Counted from the stretch's first letter, positions 1 to 10,195 are shown. The stretch is 64,000 nt of DNA from Flavobacterium davisii (GCF_019565505.1 NZ_CP067378.1:186001-250000); one strand, 5' to 3'. Made by a program: numbers and translations. Notes: generated by a model not told the origin, from the sequence alone.

Positions 1-66
1 AAAAACTTGTGTTTTTTTCTTGGGAATAAATAAATATATTTTTATAAATTACTTGAGATTTCATAA

Positions 67-1171
67 TTAATTTTCTTTTAGATATAATACTTCAAAAAGA
101 GCTGCAAATAGAATGGCTTTTAATTGCAAATCACTAAAATTAGTTGAATGTGATTTTTTAAATAAGTCAAATAACTCATTTATATTATCTTCATTTGTAA
201 AAGTTGTCACATTATTAATATTGTCTTTTACAAAATTTAAAATCTTTTTATGTTCACGTTCATTTATACTCTTAAATAAATCAAAAGCAGTATTGAAATC
301 TAACTGAAATTGCTCTCTTTCAAGTGGTCTAATTCTTAATGTTTTTGCAATTTCAATTTCTTGTTTATGCCAATAATCAAAACATTTAGATTTTGTAGTT
401 AAAATTTTAAAAGCATTTTCAATTTCTTGATTACTTACTCTTTTTGATTCGTCTAATAATTTTACGATATTTCCTTGATTATAAATTTTCTCTATTTTAT
501 AAAAAGAAAAATTAAAGCATTTACAGCTGCTCTTTTGTCGAATATTTTATTGCCAAATATTTCAGAGATTTTTCCTTCTAATTGATTTTCTTGTTCTTTT
601 GAGATTGTAGTAAAAGGGATATAAATAAAACTTAAATTGTCTAATTCATTATGTAAATCAATTTCAGTAATATTATTTTTTATTTTTTCTTTAATTTCAT
701 TGGGTAAAAATGAAAAATTGGAAATTGTATTGTCTGCTTTTATAGAAACTGAAATATCCTTTAACCTTTTATCTTTTTTGTGCCTTTCGGATTGGGATTA
801 TGTTTTAAATCAATAATTTGATTAGAAGAAAAATAGAGTATATGATTATATGTTGAAGATTTAGGAATATTATCCTGAATTAATTCTTTTCCAGTTTTCA
901 ATAATTTTGTTAATATTTCATATAACTCAGGATTCAATCGCCATATGTTAGGATTTTTCTTTTTTGATTGGTATGCTTCAATTAAATTTACTTCATCATT
1001 TTCGTTTAAAAAACAAAACAAAAAATCATCGTGATGTTCTAGACAGACGAAATATTTTTTATCTTGGAACTTATTAAAATAATTATCCAACAATAAAAAA
1101 ATTGCAGTGTTTCTCTGTAAAGCAAATCCGTTTTGTGCGTCTGGCCCTGAATTTATTGTTTTATTTATCAT
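67..1171 (-). CDS. DUF4297 (Cap4-like) nuclease-domain protein, frame broken twice
   Basis: The start GPDAQNGFALQRNTAIFLLL followed by FVCLEHHDDF and EAYQSKK is the DUF4297/Cap4 pattern, a PD-(D/E)xK-type DNA endonuclease fold used as the effector of several anti-phage systems. Putative active-site residues are E45, D48/D49, E65, Q68 and K70. The first 136 codons end at 761, but the protein continues without loss in another frame through an A run near 770, and again after a T run near 518, ending at 67. The total is about 367 aa, shorter than Cap4, and no SAVED or other sensor domain is visible. I infer one intact gene with two sequence errors; true decay is the alternative. No partner gene is visible before the window edge. 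Confidence 0.6.
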
Positions 1172-1438
1172 TCTATGTTTTCATTTTTAAGGGTATAAAA
1201 TAGCTTCCAAATTAATTAACCTTAAAATCTGTTAGTTTTATTTTTTATCACAATCCCTTTTTTAATCAAAAATATTTACTTTGTATTTCTATTAACTTAA
1301 CCAAATATAACGAAAAGGATATTAAGATAAAATCCTACAATCTACAATTAAAAAGTTTAAAACAAATTTTAGTTGGAGGATGATTTGTTAAATAGGTAGT
1401 AAAAGAAAATTAATTGCGTTTCAATTTTAGTTAAAAAT

Positions 1439-1446
1439 TATATTTG
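1439..1446 (+). promoter_or_regulatory. TATATTTG -7 box
   Basis: This is a perfect TAnnTTTG Bacteroidota -7 element 32 bases before the ATG at 1479. A TTG at 1414 is a possible -33 element, with slightly long spacing. Confidence 0.5.
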
Positions 1447-1478
1447 CAAAGTTGCTTAAACCCAATAAACCAATAAAT

Positions 1479-1951
1479 ATGCTAAAAACTTATTTTGTAG
1501 TATTACTAGCTATACTTTTCATCAGTTGCAAAAAAGAAACCACTACCATCGAAGCACCAAAAGAGGCAAAAAGATACCGCCAACCTCAATAAACACCAAT
1601 TCAAAATCTATAGATGATGATTTTAAGTCTTTCCTTGATGCTTTTAGCAAAGATTCTGTATTTCAAGTAAGCCGTGTTACATTTCCATTAGTACTCGAAG
1701 AATGGATAGATCCTGAAACAGGCACAGGAAAGAAATTAATAGACAAAAAAGCTTATGAGACTATTGATTTTCGCTATCCTAAAGATGCTTTAACTAGAGA
1801 ATTTGATCGTTATACCCAAACGGTTAAGTTCAAAGATAATAAAGCAGTTGTTGAAATTAGAGGTGTCGATAACGGCATTTATGCAGATTATATTTTTGAG
1901 AAAATAAACGGGAAATGGCTATTGATTTCGTGTAATAACCAATCGATATAA
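1479..1951 (+). CDS. DUF4348 family lipoprotein
   Basis: The ATG at 1479 gives a lipoprotein signal (MLKTYFVVLLAILFISC, Cys17 as lipid site). The frame is lost at an A5 run near 1570; one extra A restores KEAKKIPPTSINTNSKS and then a DDFKSFLDAFSKDSVFQVSR segment typical of DUF4348, a Bacteroidota family of unknown function. Two possible terminators or frames were considered, and only this join keeps both the lipobox and the domain. It is probably an outer-membrane or periplasmic lipoprotein of about 157 aa. It stands alone, with its own promoter and a shared terminator downstream. Confidence 0.7.
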
Positions 1952-1955
1952 ATAA

Positions 1956-1990
1956 AAAAAGAGTATTGAAAAAAATCAACACTCTTTTTG
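1956..1990. terminator. Bidirectional terminator
   Basis: The arms AAAAAGAGTATTGA and TCAACACTCTTTTT, with A and T tracts on the two sides, separate the convergent lipoprotein and Lrp genes. Confidence 0.7.
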
Positions 1991-2012
1991 TAAAATTATC
2001 AGTATTAATAAT

Positions 2013-2492
2013 TTACATTTCTCTAAAGATTGTGTGCATTAATCTTTTCTTATCATTGATACTTTCTTCTAAAGAAATCATAGTTTCTGTTCTATACACC
2101 CCATCAATATCGTCAATCATATAGATTACATCTTTAGCATGTTTTGTGTCTTTTGCTCTAATCTTACAGAAAATATTAAATTTTCCTGTAGTCACGTGAG
2201 CAACTGTTACAAAAGGTATTTCATTAATTCTTTCTAAAACAAACTTGGTTTGTGATGTATTATTTAAAAATACTCCAACGTAGGCAATAAATGAATATCC
2301 TAATTTTTCATAATCCAATGTTAATGAAGATCCTTGAATAATACCTGCATCTTCTAATTTTTTAACACGTACATGAACAGTCCCTGCTGAAATTAAAAGC
2401 TTTTTTGCAATATCTGTAAATGGTATCCTCGTATTATCAATTAACATATCCAAAATCTGATGATCAACCTCATCTAGTTTAAACTTACTCAT
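2013..2492 (-). CDS. Lrp/AsnC family transcriptional regulator
   Basis: 159 aa. The N-terminal winged helix-turn-helix (residues about 6-50, LDEVDHQILDMLIDNTRIPF, then DIAKKLLISAGTVHVRVKKL) is followed by an RAM/AsnC ligand domain (about 70-150). Length and order are standard for a one-domain Lrp protein that binds DNA as an octamer and senses amino acids. It is transcribed away from the M14 peptidase upstream on the same strand, which may be a target; that link is inference only. Confidence 0.9.
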   Translation of the reverse strand: MSKFKLDEVDHQILDMLIDNTRIPFTDIAKKLLISAGTVHVRVKKLEDAGIIQGSSLTLDYEKLGYSFIAYVGVFLNNTSQTKFVLERINEIPFVTVAHVTTGKFNIFCKIRAKDTKHAKDVIYMIDDIDGVYRTETMISLEESINDKKRLMHTIFREM

Positions 2493-2553
2493 ATAATTAT
2501 TTCTTTGTTTGTGTTTTATTTTTTTAGTTTTTGTTTAAAATAATTCAAAAATA

Positions 2554-3698
2554 TCACTTTTTAAGTACACCATTTACAAAAATATTGTTAATATTTACAG
2601 AAAAATCAATATTTCCTCCTGGTTTGGGATAATTTCCAAATTCATCCTGATATAACCCGCCTTCTAGGTCATAAATCTGATGTGCGAAACTTCTTTCTAA
2701 GTCACCAATTTTCACAATTTCGGCTTCAAAATATACCTTTTCTTCAAAAAGGACTTCTTTATAGTGGGATGCAAATTTAGTAATAATATCTAAAGATTCG
2801 TCTTTTAACCTAATATTTTTGTAAATAAAGTCATAAAAATTGATTTTATTTTGCGGAATATTCAAATATTCTTTTAAATCTACTTCTTCTTTTTTTAAGG
2901 AAATAATAGATTTTAATCCTGCTATATATGCTATATATATATATTTTCTGGTTTCTTCTCTTTCATAATCATTTTGATAATGCCCAGCTTCGAACAAAAT
3001 AGTAGGTACTCCTGAATACTGAAAATAATCTCCAATGCAATTTAAATTAAAAGTATCATCAAATCTTCCTATTTGATCAGGTATATACTTTTGTAATTCA
3101 GTATTCATTGCTAAAATTACTCTTACTGCTTTTAATCTGCATTCATTATATTCGCAAGCTTCATTAAAAGAAGGTGCCAAAAAGAAATTGTTGCCGGCTT
3201 ATCTAAATTACCTACTCCAAATATTGTACGTTGATCATGAAGGTTAAAACAAAAATCGGGCTTAAATTCTTGAAATACTTTTCGTAGAATTTGTGATTCT
3301 GGTTGTGTTAAGGCTACTGAATCTCGATTTAAATCTATTTGATTAGCATTTACTCTTGTATAAGCAGCTGCTCCATCTGGATTAACAATAGGTATAATAA
3401 ATAAGGTGCATGCTTCCGCTATTGCTTTGGCCAATGAATCATTTGAATCTAAAAATTTAAAAAAATCAAATAATGCTTTGGTGGTTGTGGATTCATTTCC
3501 GTGCATTTGCGACCACATAAATATTTTGGTGGTTCCTGTTCCAAACGTAACGGAATAAATAGGACGTCCTTCTACTGATTGACCTAAAATTGTTTTTTGG
3601 AAACGAGGGCTCAATTCTTTTAATACTCTTTCTAAGTGAGTATTGGTAAGATAACGTCCTGAAATACTTTTTTCTTTATATTTTAAATAAAAATCCAT
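2554..3698 (-). CDS. M14 family zinc carboxypeptidase
   Basis: The N-terminal part carries the M14 zinc motif HGNE (in MWSQMHGNESTTTKALFDFF) and the third ligand in FCFNLHDQR. The substrate-binding NPDGAAAYTRVNANQIDLNRD is also present. The frame breaks at about 3179 in a T5 run (needs T6: ISF-LAPSFNEACEYN), after which the protein continues to 2554. The total is about 381 aa, as expected for flavobacterial M14 proteins. There is no clear signal peptide, so it is probably cytoplasmic. The break is judged a sequence error because both halves are fully conserved in character. Confidence 0.8.
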
Positions 3699-3876
3699 TT
3701 TTATCTGATTTTTTAATAATTTAAGATAATCGCATAGTTTTTCCTCGAAAAAAAATACCTTTAAAAATTAAATTTAAAAAATACTCTTTTTCTTTATTAA
3801 GAATAAAGACAATGTGAAAATCAAATTAACAAAAATAGTAGATGTAATTTTTCCTTTATGTATGGAGAATAAATTA

Positions 3877-4436
3877 CTATTTGGTAAAACTGTATTCAGG
3901 TACTTTTCCTACTAGACCATTAAAATAGCTTTCTAAGATTGCGAAATCTTTTTCTTTATCGCCAGAAGGTATCATTTTAGGAAAAGCAATTACTTGTTTA
4001 TTTTTCCAATCAAAACCAATGGCTACAATGGGAACATTGGCTTTTAAGGCTATATAATAAAATCCCGTTTTCCACTCTGAAACTTTTTTTCGAGTTCCTT
4101 CTGGTGAAATAGACAGTCTAAACTCTTCTTTTTGAGAAAAAATTTTAGCGATTGCATCTACTTTATTTTCATTTTTAAAGCGATTAAGAGGCTCTCCTCC
4201 TACCCATTTAAAATAATAACCAAAGGGAAATTTAAAGAGTTCTTTTTGGCAACAAAATTTATATTAATACCTAAAGAACCTCTTGTTAATAGTCCTATAT
4301 AAAAATCATGCCAACTAGTATGAGGAACTACAGGCATTACACTTTTTTTTATATCAATCATGTAGGATTGGTAGTCTCCTACTATTTTCCATCCCATTAA
4401 CTTAAAAAATATAAAACGGTATAATCTTTTTTTCAT
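3877..4436 (-). CDS. 1-acyl-sn-glycerol-3-phosphate acyltransferase-like (PlsC family)
   Basis: The protein starts MKKRLYRFIFFKLMGWKIVG and has the acyltransferase motif VVPHTSWHDF (a variant of HxxxxD). After a frame break at an A5 run near 4249 it continues with YYFKWVGGEPLNRF and SISPEGTRKK, the glycerol-phosphate-binding EGTR motif, ending EYSFTK at 3877. About 187 aa. I chose ATG 4436 over an ATG 14 codons upstream because the family begins at this MKK. It is a probable inner-membrane-associated lipid acyltransferase. Confidence 0.75.
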
Positions 4437-4658
4437 TTCTTTGAGGCTTCGTATGTATTTGATACAAAAGTAATTCAAAATTTTTATCTTATACTAAAAA
4501 AGTTGCCTTTAAAAGTTATAAAAAAACACTTTTATTGTTTTTTATATTTATTTTATTGTATTTTTTTTAAAAAAATCAAATAAACAACATGTATTGCTTA
4601 AAAATAACTACATTTTATTTTTTGTTTTTTCACATTCCTAAAGCAATTAAGGTTAAAG

Positions 4659-5336
4659 CTATTTAACTTCAATCTGTTCTAGATACCTTTGGGTTATAAA
4701 ATCAATATCTTTAATGGATTTACGAGTCCAATCAATTCGTTTTTCTAAAAATTCTGTATCTGTTAAATGCCAATTAATATTAGAATGGCGTAATCTATTA
4801 CTCAAACTTTGTATAATAATAGCAGCTGATACGGAAATATTTAAACTTTCTGTAAATCCTACCATAGGAATTTTTAAGAATCCATCTGCATTTTTTATAA
4901 CTTCTTCCGATATACCTAACCTTTCCGTACCAAAATAAATAGCTGATGGCTTGGTAATATCAAAATCTTCTAACATGCTATCTTTTTCGTGTGGAGTGGT
5001 TGCTATAATTTGATACCCTCTTGTTCTTAAATCATTAATACAATCTTGATTATTAGAAAAACGTTTAATATCTACCCATTTTTCAGCTCCTAGGGCAATT
5101 TCTTTATCAATTTTTTTTCCAAAGCGTTGTTCTACTACATTTAGTTCTTGAATACCAAAAACTTCACAACTTCTCATAACAGCACTTGTATTATGTAACT
5201 GATATACATCTTCGCAAACTACAGTAAAGTGTTTGGTTCTGTTAGCTAAAATCTTTTTAAAACCTTCTTTTCTATTTTCTGTTATAAATGTTTCTAAATA
5301 ATTTAAATATTTTTCATCTTGAAATAAGGATTGCAT
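4659..5336 (-). CDS. trmH: tRNA (guanosine-2'-O-)-methyltransferase, SpoU family
   Basis: 225 aa with the three SPOUT/TrmH motifs: HNTSAVMRSCEVFG (residues 48-61), IYFGTERLGISEEV (133-146) and IPMVGFTESLNISVSAAI (156-173). It makes 2'-O-methylguanosine in tRNA, probably at position 18, using SAM bound in the deep trefoil knot. Length and a C-terminal TDTEFLEKRIDWTRKS tail agree with TrmH rather than RlmB. It stands alone, divergent from the sirtuin gene. Confidence 0.88.
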   Translation of the reverse strand: MQSLFQDEKYLNYLETFITENRKEGFKKILANRTKHFTVVCEDVYQLHNTSAVMRSCEVFGIQELNVVEQRFGKKIDKEIALGAEKWVDIKRFSNNQDCINDLRTRGYQIIATTPHEKDSMLEDFDITKPSAIYFGTERLGISEEVIKNADGFLKIPMVGFTESLNISVSAAIIIQSLSNRLRHSNINWHLTDTEFLEKRIDWTRKSIKDIDFITQRYLEQIEVK

Positions 5337-5449
5337 TGTAAATGTTTTTAATTATATTGGCAAAAATAATTAAAGTTATGAATGTTTTTTATGAATAAAT
5401 GAATTCATAAAAAGCATCCCTTTTTATAATCCTAAAAACATCATCATAA

Positions 5450-6133
5450 ATGAAAAAAAAATTAGTTATTTTAACAGGAGCTGGCATGAGTGCTGAAAGT
5501 GGTATTAGCACCTTTAGAGATTCTAATGGATTATGGGAAAATCATGATATTATGGAAGTTGCTTCTCCAGAAGGATGGCAAAAAAATCCTGCTTTGGTTT
5601 TGGATTTTTACAACAAACGAAGGGCTCAACTTAAAGAAGTTAATCCTAATAGAGGACATGAAATAATAGCTGAATTAGAGGAAAAGTTTGATGTACAAAT
5701 CATAACACAAAATGTTGATAATTTACATGAACGAGCTGGCAGTTCAAAAGTGCTTCATTTACATGGAGAACTAACGAAAGTAAGAAGTACAAAGAATAGT
5801 CATTATGTAATTGATTGGACAGATGATTTACATATAGGTGATACAGCTCCAGATGGATCGCAACTAAGACCTCATATTGTTTGGTTTGGCGAAGCTGTTC
5901 CTAATATAAGTGAAGCAATTCCTTTATTAGAAAAAACAGATATTTTAATTATTATAGGGACTTCGTTACAAGTTTATCCTGCTGCTGGTCTTATACGCTA
6001 TACCAAAAAGCATGTCCCTATTTATTACATAGATCCCAAGCCTGCAAAAATAATGGATTCTCGAAATATTATTGAAACAATTTCTTTAAGTGCTAGTGAA
6101 GGCATAAAAAAATTAATAGAAAGAGGGATATAA
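5450..6133 (+). CDS. cobB: NAD-dependent protein deacylase, sirtuin class III, without zinc cysteines
   Basis: 227 aa. Rossmann motif GAGMSAESGI (10-19), QNVDNLH (87-93) and catalytic His105 in LHLHGEL are present. Tyr54 and Arg57 (FYNKRR) match the YxxR pair that selects succinyl/malonyl-lysine in SIRT5-like class III enzymes. There is no cysteine in the protein, so the usual Cys4 zinc site is absent; the region 112-118 reads RSTKNSH where the first CxxC is expected. It is likely a cytoplasmic lysine deacylase. Confidence 0.88.
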   Translation: MKKKLVILTGAGMSAESGISTFRDSNGLWENHDIMEVASPEGWQKNPALVLDFYNKRRAQLKEVNPNRGHEIIAELEEKFDVQIITQNVDNLHERAGSSKVLHLHGELTKVRSTKNSHYVIDWTDDLHIGDTAPDGSQLRPHIVWFGEAVPNISEAIPLLEKTDILIIIGTSLQVYPAAGLIRYTKKHVPIYYIDPKPAKIMDSRNIIETISLSASEGIKKLIERGI

Positions 6134-6142
6134 CCCTCTTTC
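6119..6142. terminator. Bidirectional terminator
   Basis: The perfect 9-bp stem GAAAGAGGG/CCCTCTTTC with a 6-base loop overlaps the last codons of the sirtuin gene and serves the convergent monooxygenase gene too. Confidence 0.75.
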
Positions 6143-6154
6143 TAGGTGTTTTAT

Positions 6155-7093
6155 CTATAGACTATAAATTTCATTTTTAGCCAGTTCAAATTCTTTTAAT
6201 AGATCGTTTACAATATCCTGAACGGGTTGTATATTATCTATTAAACCAGCTATTTGACCAATTTCTAACTCCCCTTCTTCCAAATCACCTTCAAACATAC
6301 CCCGTTTTGCTCTAGCCCGTCCTAACAATGTTTTTAATTCATCTAATGATGGACATTTAGTATAAAGGTCTTGCACATCATTGTAAAATTTATTTTTAAT
6401 TAAGCGTACTGGAGCTAATTCTTTTAAGGTAAGTTGTGTACCTCCTTCTTCTGTGGCAAGTATTGTTTTCTTAAAATTATCATGAGCTGAACTTTCTACA
6501 GAGGCTGCAAATCGTGATCCTAATTGTACACCATCTGCACCTAAGACCATAGTTGCTAACATTCCTCTACCTGTTGCAATACCTCCTGCTGCAATCAATG
6601 GAATCGTAATTTGTTTTTTAATCATAGGAATTAATGTTAGAGTTGTTGACTCTTCACGCCCATTATGTCCTCCTGCTTCAAAACCTTCTGCTACAATAGC
6701 GTCTACACCTGCTTCTTGCGCTTTTAATGCAAATTTTGTACTACTCACAACATGCACTACTATAATTCCTTTTTCTTTTAAAAAGGAAGTCCATGTTTTA
6801 GGATTTCCAGCTGAAGTAAAAACGATTTTCACACCTTCTTCTACAATTATTTGCATTATTTCCTCAATGTTCGGATAGAGCATCGGAACATTTACTCCGA
6901 AAGGTTTATTGGTTGCTTTTTTGCATTTTTGAATATGTTCTCGCAAAACATCTGGATACATAGAACCTGCTCCTATCAATCCTAATCCGCCAGCATTACT
7001 AACCGCACTTGCTAGTTTATAACCTGAATTCCAAATCATTCCTCCTTGAATAATTGGATATTTAATATTAAAAAGTGATGTTATTTTGTTCAA
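6155..7093 (-). CDS. Nitronate monooxygenase / FabK-like flavin oxidoreductase
   Basis: 312 aa TIM barrel. FMN-binding and catalytic motifs are visible: IIQGGMIW (15-21), NAGGLGLIGAGSM (33-45), EGFEAGGHNG with catalytic His143, LIAAGGIATG (167-175) and GADGVQLGSRF (185-195). The family oxidises alkyl nitronates (EC 1.13.12.16); close relatives reduce enoyl-ACP (FabK), so substrate is not certain. Monocistronic, convergent with the sirtuin gene. Confidence 0.82.
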   Translation of the reverse strand: MNKITSLFNIKYPIIQGGMIWNSGYKLASAVSNAGGLGLIGAGSMYPDVLREHIQKCKKATNKPFGVNVPMLYPNIEEIMQIIVEEGVKIVFTSAGNPKTWTSFLKEKGIIVVHVVSSTKFALKAQEAGVDAIVAEGFEAGGHNGREESTTLTLIPMIKKQITIPLIAAGGIATGRGMLATMVLGADGVQLGSRFAASVESSAHDNFKKTILATEEGGTQLTLKELAPVRLIKNKFYNDVQDLYTKCPSLDELKTLLGRARAKRGMFEGDLEEGELEIGQIAGLIDNIQPVQDIVNDLLKEFELAKNEIYSL

Positions 7094-7513
7094 AATATTT
7101 ATTTTAAATTAATTTTCTTTTTGTTTGCTTTGTTGTTGTTCTCCCTTTGGTTGAAATAAAAAACTACGCGTTAAATTACGGCTTTTGTCCCCACATCTGC
7201 AAGAAAAAATTTTCGTGTATTTTTATTTTCTTTGCCTTTATATCTTTACCATGAAGTCTAATGCAGAATTTTTATTTAACCCAGATTTCAAGAAAGTATT
7301 GTTCTTTGACAAATGAGAGCTAACTTGTACTTGCGAGCGAAGCCTATGTATAAAATGGTGAATTTATCCCCTCCCAGATTTTGGCTGAAATGTAAAAAGG
7401 CTTCCATTTGGAAGCCCTTTGAGACAATCAATGATGAAACACCATGTTATCTCGTATAGAATAATTTTAGCTAAGATATTACATTTCCTCGCATTTTAAT
7501 AAAAAGAAAATTT
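7094..7513. other. Intergenic remnant region with decayed mobile DNA
   Basis: No gene is visible here. 7255-7292 carries a half-copy of the GTCTAATGC...TTTAACCCAGATT repeat end described at 7651-7859. 7399-7416 is a small hairpin (GGCTTCC/GGAAGCC) flanked by A and T runs, probably part of the end of the IS110 remnant that starts at 7514. Confidence 0.45.
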
Positions 7514-7651
7514 ATGAAAAGTTTCGAAAAAATGCGAATTGTAAATCCCAATGTGGCAGCAATTAATGTCGGATCACGTTCTCATTTTGTAGCCATAGGA
7601 CAAGATAAAATCAAATTAGAGATTTTAATTTTTATCAATTACTTAAAATAA
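7514..7651 (+). pseudogene. IS110-family transposase N-terminal fragment
   Basis: 45 codons. MRIVNPNVAAINVGSRSHFV followed by AIGQD matches the start of IS110-family transposases (NPNAAGIDVGSKSHFVA), the first part of the DEDD RuvC-like domain. The usual GID is INV here, so the first catalytic Asp is replaced by Asn. The reading frame then leaves the family and stops at the edge of the repeat at 7651, so over 85 percent of the protein is missing. This is a dead remnant. Confidence 0.7.
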
Positions 7652-7859
7652 GTTAGATAGAATTACGCATTAGACTTTGTTGTGAAACAAAATTTTTCAA
7701 TAAATTCAAGTGCTCACGGAAAATTTTAGAAGAAGAAATAGTGAACTATTTTGATGATTAAAATTTGAGTACGTGCTTGAATTTGAAGAAAAATAAAATC
7801 GAATAGATTTACTTCGTCTATTCGCTACCCTCAGGTCTAATGCGTAATCTGGGTTTAAC
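7651..7859. repeat. Miniature inverted-repeat element, copy A
   Basis: About 200 bp bounded by inverted ends ATTACGCATTAGAC (7662-7675) and GTCTAATGCGTAAT (7835-7848), extended by GTTTAAC-like tips. The same sequence in opposite orientation lies at 52958-53156, including a shared stretch AAATTCAAGTGCTCAC followed by AAAATTTTAGAAGA. A more divergent relative lies at 60378-60660. It encodes no protein of useful length. The transposase that mobilises it is unknown. Confidence 0.7.
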
Positions 7860-8106
7860 TGATAATTATCATTATGTAAAGGCACATCTTCATTCTCTAA
7901 CGAATTTCTTATACACTCTTTTTAACTAATGAGCATTGTACAAGTTCTGCTGATAAAAGATTAAAAAAATAGAAGCATTGGCTTTCTTTAAAAAAACCAT
8001 GCTTCTACTTGTATTAATAAAACATTGGAAATTAATAAAAATCTAAAAAGTAATTATAAGATCATGTTTTTGTATTCATCTTTCAAATACACACAAAAAA
8101 GCCTTA
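7860..8106. other. Intergenic, no gene
   Basis: AT-rich spacer between the miniature repeat and the end of mnmA. A weak hairpin lies around 7965-8010 (AAGCATTGG/ CATGCTTCT type). Nothing else is supported. Confidence 0.3.
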
Positions 8107-9296
8107 TTAGTAAGCTATTACACCAGAACCGATAAGTTCTTCTCCTATATGCCAAGAAACAAATTGTCCTTGGGTTATAGCTGACATAGGTTCTTCAAAT
8201 TCTACATACATTCCGGATTCAAATTGATGTAAAATAGCTTTTTTCAATTCTTGTCGATAGCGAATACGAGCTTTTACTTCCATTTTCTGACCTATTTTAA
8301 GAGCTAAATCAGTTCTAATCCAATGAATTTCATCTTTCGCTACAAATAAGGTTTTTTTAAACAGACCGGGTGCATATTACCTTGACCTGTATAAATAATA
8401 TTATGCTGAATATCGGTTGCTATTATAAAAAGAGGTTCTTTAGTTCCTCCTATATTGAGCCCTTTACGTTGACCAATAGTATAATAATGGGCTCCTTGAT
8501 GTTTTCCTACGAGTTTTCCCATTTCTGGAGTATATTGTATACATGAAGCTTCTGATTGTAATCGTTCTTCCTCTGTAGTAAATTCGGGATTTGGTATACT
8601 ATAAATTTCATTTTTAGCCTCTATTTCGTATACGAAACCTTCTTTAGGTTGTAATTGTTGTTGTAAAAACTCGGGTAAACGAACTTTCCCGATAAAACAT
8701 AACCCTTGGGAGTCTTTTTTATCGGCTGTAATCAATTCCATTTTAGTAGCTATTTCACGTACTTGGGGTTTTGTTAATTCACCTATAGGGAATAAAGCTT
8801 TTGACAATTGTTCTTGAGATAATTGACAAAGAAAATAAGATTGATCTTTATTAGCATCCACCCCTGCTAGTAACTGAAAAATAGATTTTCCCTCTACTTC
8901 CATTTTTGATTTACGACAGTAGTGTCCTGTAGCAACATAATCAGCACCTAAAGACATTGCTATTTTAAGAAAAACGTCAAATTTAATTTCACGATTACAT
9001 AATACATCAGGATTTGGGGTACGTCCTTTTTCATATTCTGCAAACATATAATCAACAATTTTTTCTTTGTACTGTTCACTTAAGTCTACTGTTTGAAAAG
9101 GGATTCCTAATTTTTGCGCTACTAATAACGCATCATTACTATCTTCTAACCAAGGACATTCGTTAGAAATAGTTACTGAGTCATCGTGCCAGTTTTTCAT
9201 AAATAGCCCAATTACATCATAGCCTTGTTCTTTTAATAAATAGGCGGCTACACTTGAATCTACTCCTCCTGATAAACCAACAACAACTCTTTTCAT
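8107..9296 (-). CDS. mnmA: tRNA-specific 2-thiouridylase MnmA, one frame break
   Basis: It thiolates U34 of tRNA Lys, Glu and Gln. The PP-loop [12 protein letters not shown] (7-18), catalytic Cys100 (DVLCNRE) and Cys200 (SQGLCFIG) are present, and the C-terminal barrel includes [11 protein letters not shown]. The main frame ends at 8340 in [11 protein letters not shown], but inserting one base at CCGG (8366-8369) gives [20 protein letters not shown] and a normal C-terminus [16 protein letters not shown] at 8107. About 396 aa, full family length. The break is at an expected CCN-GGT Pro-Gly pair and is very likely a consensus error. Confidence 0.9.
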
Positions 9297-9324
9297 TTAT
9301 TTTTATTTTTGCATACAAAGGTAA

Positions 9325-10047
9325 TTATTTCTTTTTAATCAATGAAGGCTTCTTATAACCGTTAATTGTATCGGTATTTATTTCTTTTACTAAATTTTTA
9401 TTGGCATCAAAATATTTCCAAAGACCTTTTTTCTTTCCTTCTTTGTATTGTCCTTGAATCAAAACTACTCCGTTATCTTCAAAAACTTTATAATCACCGT
9501 GCATAAAACCTTGTAAAAAAACAGCTTCTTCTTTTAATGTTCCTGCTTTGGAGTATATTTTAGAAATTCCATTTTTAACTCCATTTTTGTACATAGCCTC
9601 TTCCGCTAATACACCATCAGTAAAAAATATTTTTTTATTCCCTTCTATCCTATCATCTATATAATTTTCTATACACATAATGACATTCAAGCCTTTATGA
9701 TAATATTTCCATGTACCTTGACGTAATTTATTAACTACTTTACCTTCACTTACTTTTAATCCATTTTCATCTAAAAAAATGGTATAAGCACCTCCTTTAC
9801 CATCAAACTCACGTGTTGCCTTTAATTTTTTTTTATCTGTATCTGTAAAATATTTAAACACTCCAACCTCTACTCCGTTTTTAAAATTTCCTTCATAACG
9901 AATTCTGTTTGATCCTTCATAGTACCCTTTCCAAAAACCAACCCTTTCGCCTTTGGCATTGGTTTGATTTTCTAATTCTTTCTTTATCTGAGAAAAAAGG
10001 CTAGCTGAACTTAAAAATAGTACACTAAATAATTTATATATTTTCAT
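9325..10047 (-). CDS. Secreted MORN-repeat (YwqK-like) protein
   Basis: 240 aa with a signal peptide (KLFSVLFLSSASLFSQ) and at least six repeats of the form xGxxxGxWKYY, for example GERVGFWKGYYE, GVEVGVFKYF, RQGTWKYYHKG, GKKKGLWKYFD. Such beta-hairpin arrays are common in exported flavobacterial proteins and are often annotated as toxin-antitoxin YwqK; the function is not known. It starts 28 bases upstream of mnmA on the same strand and may share its transcript. Confidence 0.75.
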   Translation of the reverse strand: MKIYKLFSVLFLSSASLFSQIKKELENQTNAKGERVGFWKGYYEGSNRIRYEGNFKNGVEVGVFKYFTDTDKKKLKATREFDGKGGAYTIFLDENGLKVSEGKVVNKLRQGTWKYYHKGLNVIMCIENYIDDRIEGNKKIFFTDGVLAEEAMYKNGVKNGISKIYSKAGTLKEEAVFLQGFMHGDYKVFEDNGVVLIQGQYKEGKKKGLWKYFDANKNLVKEINTDTINGYKKPSLIKKK

Positions 10048-10195
10048 CTTTTTACTTTAAAAATAAAACTCAAAATTATTAGTTTTATTTCGTAAACAAA
10101 AATAAAAAACCTCTTTTAATCCAGAAAAACCGATCATATAATTTGAGAGTAACCAAATAATTTTAACAAAAAAGATATTTCAATTAAAACACAAA

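Noticed and set aside
113..307. Plus-strand 64-codon ORF
   Set aside because: It is a shadow of the DUF4297 gene on the other strand, which keeps clear protein character through this stretch.
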